Shown: positions 60,309 through 64,000 of the stretch, piece by piece
Numbering within the stretch: position 1 is the stretch's first letter
Layout: each line of letters begins with the position of its first letter
Assembly (NCBI GenBank): GCA_905182985.1
Contig: CAJJDN010000137.1
Coordinates: forward strand, 111,841-175,840
Direction of reading: 5' to 3'
From: Paramecium sonneborni
Lineage: Eukaryota > Ciliophora > Oligohymenophorea > Peniculida > Parameciidae
Length of the DNA: 64,000 bases
Program-made: the position numbers and the translations under genes
The notes under the pieces: model-generated
Seen by the model: only the letters and a program-made list of their open reading frames with translations
Database searches by the model: none
Told to the model about the DNA's origin: nothing

Positions 60309-61962
60309 ATGGAAATTGAACATAAATATAGTAAATGTGATGAATACAATCTACTTGAAACATTAGGAATTGGAAAGTTTGGGAAGTACTGTCTATTTTG
60401 AAAATTTAGAGTTAAATTAGGCGAGAAAAATGGTGAATATGTTGCAATAAAGCTTTTCAAGGAGGAGTTTGGTACAGCTTAAAATATCAGAGCACTTGCA
60501 AATGAGGTAAAATTTCATCAAAAACTGGATCATCCTAATATAATAAAATTGATAAAATTCAGCGAAAATTTTCAATATAGAGTACAAATAGATATTTATT
60601 AAATAGAAAAAAAATGGAAAAACTAAGCCACGTGTAGGGGAAATATTGGAATGGGCAAAAGGTGGAGAATTTTTTGAATATGTGTATTAATTTGGTAGAT
60701 TATCCCCAGAAGTCTCTAGATTTTATTTTAAATAATTATTGGATGCTATGATTTACCTGAAAAACTAAGATGTATGTCATAGAGATTTAAAATTGGAGAA
60801 CATCTTATTGGATGGTGAATTTAACTTAAAAGTGGCTGATTTTGGATTTGCTAAAGGTATGTCTGCAGCAAATTTAAGAACTAACATTGGAACTCTTAGT
60901 ATAATTTTATATAATATTATATAGGTTATTAAGCACCAGAAATAACTTAAGGAAATGGATATAATGGAACTAAAGTAGATATATTTGCGGCAGGTGTAAT
61001 TTTATTTATTCTAAATGTTCGATCTCCACCATTTACACTAGCTTAAGAAGGGGATCGCTTTTATAAATGGTATCTCTAAAATTAGTAAGAATAATTTTGG
61101 AAGGAACATTTGAGGTGTAAAGGTATAACTCCTGAAATGTTTCCTTAAGATTTTAGGTATTATTATATTAATTAATATTTTTATAGACATCTTATAAATG
61201 GAATGTTAGCTCCAAATCCAAATGATAGATTTAATTTAGAATAATGTCTTACACATCCATGGACAATGGGAAAAACAGCCACATTTTAATAAGTTAAAAA
61301 TGAATTCTAATAAAAACTTAATATAATGTAAACTTAGAAAAATGCATCAAGGATGTAAAATTAATAAAGTAGCAAGAGTATTTTTATTATTTATTAAGAG
61401 AAATTTGTTTAGGTTTACGCAGAAGCATTGATGATGAAAATGAAGAAGATTTTGCATAAGTCATTAAAAAATATAATTTAAATTTTGATAAAAGACAATT
61501 AACATTTTGTTCAAACATAGGATTGCCAAATGAAATATTACTCTATTAAAATCCCAATTTTGTCTTTTGTTATTTGTTGAAATATTGTAGAAAATTCAAT
61601 GCCTCAGTTAACAAGATTTATGATACTAGATATAAAGTTTATACTTATTTACATTTTAGATTAACTTCGAACTCATTAATGAAGAAAATTAAGAAGAAGA
61701 TTAAGAAGAAGATTAGGAAGAAGATTAAGTTTAATAAAATGAGGAAATATTGTAGGAAAACAAAGAGGCCTAAAACTTAAGATTCTCTATTGAAATCATG
61801 GACTATCAGAATGAAATTATTAAGTTGAATATCAAAAGAATATCAGGAAATTATTTTGAATTTAGAGAAATCTATTTTAGAATCTAAAATGTTATTAATT
61901 TAATTTACAATAAATTCTTGTAGAAAGAAATTTAATAAAATGAAATTAAGAAACAAATTTGA
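60309..61962 (+). CDS. CAMK/SNF1-like Ser/Thr protein kinase
   Basis: 496 residues after six introns (60386-60409, 60582-60606, 60899-60924, 61157-61186, 61378-61412, 61637-61659); spliced length is exactly 497 codons. The kinase domain is complete: [87 protein letters not shown] and [16 protein letters not shown]. The linker holds an acidic repeat (EENQEEDQEEDQEEDQ). The C-terminal 70 residues ([34 protein letters not shown]) resemble the KA1-type lobe found in SNF1/MARK relatives and abundant in ciliates. It is predicted active. It converges with the small gene at 62006. Confidence 0.93.
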
Positions 61963-62005
61963 ATGATCAATTATAATAAGAATTTAAAATCACAACTTAT
62001 CATCA

Positions 62006-62422
62006 TCATCTATTATAATTGATTGTTTTATTTCTCAAGCAATTTATTATTATTATCATTTTATTTATTTAACTTTGATTGTTTTATTAAACTACTAATT
62101 TTACATTCTGCTTTTTTTTTATATTTTATTTTGTTAAATCAAAACCCTCCAATTTACAATTAACACATATTTCTAACAATAAATCTTAATTTATAGTATT
62201 TTAATATTTAAATAAAGGTATAAAAATTTGACATTACATATTTTACTTTTTGTGTATTTCTCTTCTTAAGCAATTTTTATTATCATTATTGAAATAATAA
62301 AGATGACTACCATCTATTAAATAAATAAAATCTTGCTATTTGCCATTTCTTAATTCTTTACAAATATTGTTATTATGTAGATTTTTCCAATATAATAACA
62401 GATATTAGAAGAAGTATGTCAT
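62006..62422 (-). CDS. Small uncharacterised intronless gene
   Basis: 138 residues, exactly 139 codons, opposite to the kinase and 43 bp from its stop. It reads MTYFFQYLLLYWKNLHNNNI, DFIYLIDGSHLYYFNNDNKN, LEICVNCKLEGFDLTKQNIK and ends IIIINCLRNKTINYNR. There is one C-x2-C pair. No signal peptide is certain, though the first 12 residues are hydrophobic. No family is recognised. The start could lie further upstream through an intron. Confidence 0.5.
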
Positions 62423-63540
62423 TTTTTCCTTCTATTTTCAATATCATATTTATTAGAATTTCATCTTAAGCATTAATAATTAAGATTTCATTATTGTATT
62501 ATATTAATCTATTGATTAAATTATTTAATTTAAATTCTTTTAATATAATAAAAACTTTTAAATCACTCTATTAATTTACTTATTTAAAAAAAATCTAAGA
62601 TCTCTATTCAGATTTTAAAATCCTATTCATGAAATAGTAAATCTGGAATAGTAATCGAATTTGTGATATTTTAATACTCGATTATCTCTTTGCATTTTAT
62701 CTATTTATGATAAATAAATTAAATTTTTATACAATGCATACCAGTTATTAAATCAAATTATTTTGCTTATATTTTTGAGTTTAATTTAATTATCAAACAT
62801 AAAGATATTATAAAAATAATATTCAATACTTTAATTTTGGAAAATTTTTATATTTTAACTACTTATTGAATTATTTGTATTAAGGTTAAGTTTAATTAAT
62901 CTATTAGTTTTAATATTAAATTTAAATTTTCATTTATCAATATGAGTTCCTTCAAAAAAAAATGAAATTCTAATAAAATTAAAAAAGTTAAAATTTTGGT
63001 GTGGCCTTAAAAGAGATTATTTTCGTTTTAAATAATGTATTATAAATTTAATATCAATTTTGATATTCTAGATTGAATTATGAAGCCTTAATCGAAATTA
63101 CGAAGTTGTTTATTGCTAAGAATTCAATATTCAAAAGTTTATAAATTCTTGTATAATTAGAATAAATTTATGGAATAAATTATCTCAGTTATGATGACTT
63201 AAAATTAATTTAGAATTATTTTTAAAATATTGGTTAAAATGATTGGGTACTTAACCTTCAAAAATTTTAAAGATAGTTTTCAAGAAATATATTTATAATT
63301 TTGAAGCTATAGACAGATGTAATATAATATGTATAAATTGATGATATATATATTGAATATATTTTTGTTGTTGTAAGAGTGTGAATTTAAGTAAAGAACC
63401 AAGTTTAGAGATGGAAGAGAAGGATTGAAATAATAAAAGTGATGATCAGGAGAGGTATGTTGAAATAAAAATATCTGTTGAAAGAAATTAAATTAAGTTA
63501 TGATGTATGAAGAAGAATATGATGATTTTCCTTTTTGTTT
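62423..63540. other. Gene-poor spacer
   Basis: About 1.1 kb, A/T-rich, no open frame of protein-like text on either strand until the last 100 bp, where 5' exons of the next kinase may begin. Confidence 0.5.
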
Positions 63541-64000
63541 GTTTTAGGGGATTCGAATGTATTTGAATGGAGATTCTTCACAGTTTACAGATTTGAAGAT
63601 TGCTAATAAAATACAAGATGGAGAGACATATAAATATAAGTGGATTAGAGATTTGGTAAATTTAAGGAGATGAGATTGTTTACATAATAAGGTGTGGAAA
63701 TATTCGATGATGATATTAAGTTTTTAAAGAATGGTTAATATCATTGAATGGATTTAGAGGGGTAATTAGTAATGAATTGAAAATTAGATGAATTTGATCT
63801 TATTCTCCGTCCGTTCTCATAATATGAAATAATGAAATAATTAGGAGAAGGTAGTTTTGGATGTGTAACACTAATGAAACATAGAATAACAGATGATTTT
63901 GTAGCAATAAAGATTATAAAAATGATAGGAAATGCTTAGGACATAGAAATTCAAGTTCTTCGTTTTTTGAGTCATAAGAATATAGTGAAAGTATTTAATT
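63540..64000 (+). CDS. Protein kinase with N-terminal accessory domain (5' part; continues past window)
   Basis: A first clear exon (from about 63547) reads GIRMYLNGDSSQFTDLKIAN, KIQDGETYKYKWIRDL. After an intron it continues GVEIFDDDIKFLKNG. Then a kinase domain begins: FDLILRPFSQYEIMKQLGEG, SFGCVTLMKHR, FVAIKIIKM, QVLRFLSHKNIVKVFN, at the window edge. The Gly-rich loop (GEGSFG) and VAIK Lys are intact. The leading piece may be a PH-like module as in some AGC-type ciliate kinases; that is a guess. A long 55-nt intron, or two introns around a micro-exon, is needed near 63735-63790. The start codon was not located. Confidence 0.6.

Noticed and set aside
61681..61740. Lys/Ile-rich basic repeat ([11 protein letters not shown])
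   Set aside because: Wrong frame; a 23-nt intron at 61637-61659 puts the segment in the frame encoding acidic EEDQ repeats and a KA1-like end.
1..64000. CRISPR arrays, insertion sequences, bacterial operons or ribosome binding sites
   Set aside because: None seen. Genetic code, introns and gene families show a ciliate nuclear genome, and no repeat-spacer array or transposase was found.

Overview
The window comes from the nuclear genome of an oligohymenophorean ciliate, most probably a Paramecium species. TAA and TAG are read as glutamine throughout and TGA is the only stop. The DNA is very AT-rich. Genes lie on both strands with short spacers, and almost all introns are 22-37 nt, starting GT(A) and ending TAG or, less often, AAG. 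Two giant proteins carry the Cys/Trp spacing of Paramecium surface antigen repeats. Reading frames were worked out by hand. For most genes, removing the proposed introns leaves an exact multiple of three with no internal TGA, which I used as the main check.

Layout. 1-2.6 kb: part of a minus-strand EGF-TM-RING-like gene, then a gene-poor stretch with an EGF relic. 2.6-8.2 kb: two tandem membrane hybrid histidine kinases. 8.2-10.8 kb: mitochondrial ribosomal protein bL12m and a small ORF interrupted by one TGA. 10.8-24.6 kb: two head-to-tail giant Cys-rich surface-antigen-like genes (minus). 24.7-32.4 kb: a coiled-coil protein, an ANP32-like LRR protein, an STE20-like pseudokinase, an unknown gene, a CBM20 protein, a large secreted repeat protein and a Myb/SANT protein. 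32.8-36.7 kb: tRNA-Val(UAC), a candidate pair of C/D snoRNAs, Mago nashi, a CK1 kinase and an HMG-box protein. 37-43.4 kb: unknown genes and a second member of the secreted repeat family. 44-51.5 kb: a 2H-phosphoesterase-like protein, several uncharacterised proteins, a conserved coiled-coil protein and a BAH-PHD reader. 52-58 kb: a ZSWIM2-like ubiquitin ligase and poorly resolved genes. 58.5-64 kb: a membrane aspartyl protease, a Ser/Thr kinase, a small gene and the 5' part of another kinase.

Assembly caution. Four scaffold joins carry the same sequence on both sides: around the single Ns at 9150, 17210 and 53160, and around the 388-N gap at 55379-55766. Each is best read as an unmerged contig overlap. 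The second copies of the kinase tail, bL12m, part of giant gene B and the ZSWIM2 gene are therefore probably not extra genes.

There is no operon-like organisation. The content mixes signalling (kinases, phosphorelay), surface proteins, chromatin and RNA factors and housekeeping genes. The most novel items are the paralogous 'WG(V/I)RDF' secreted proteins, the tandem giant surface proteins, the degenerate STE20-like kinase and the possible snoRNA cluster.
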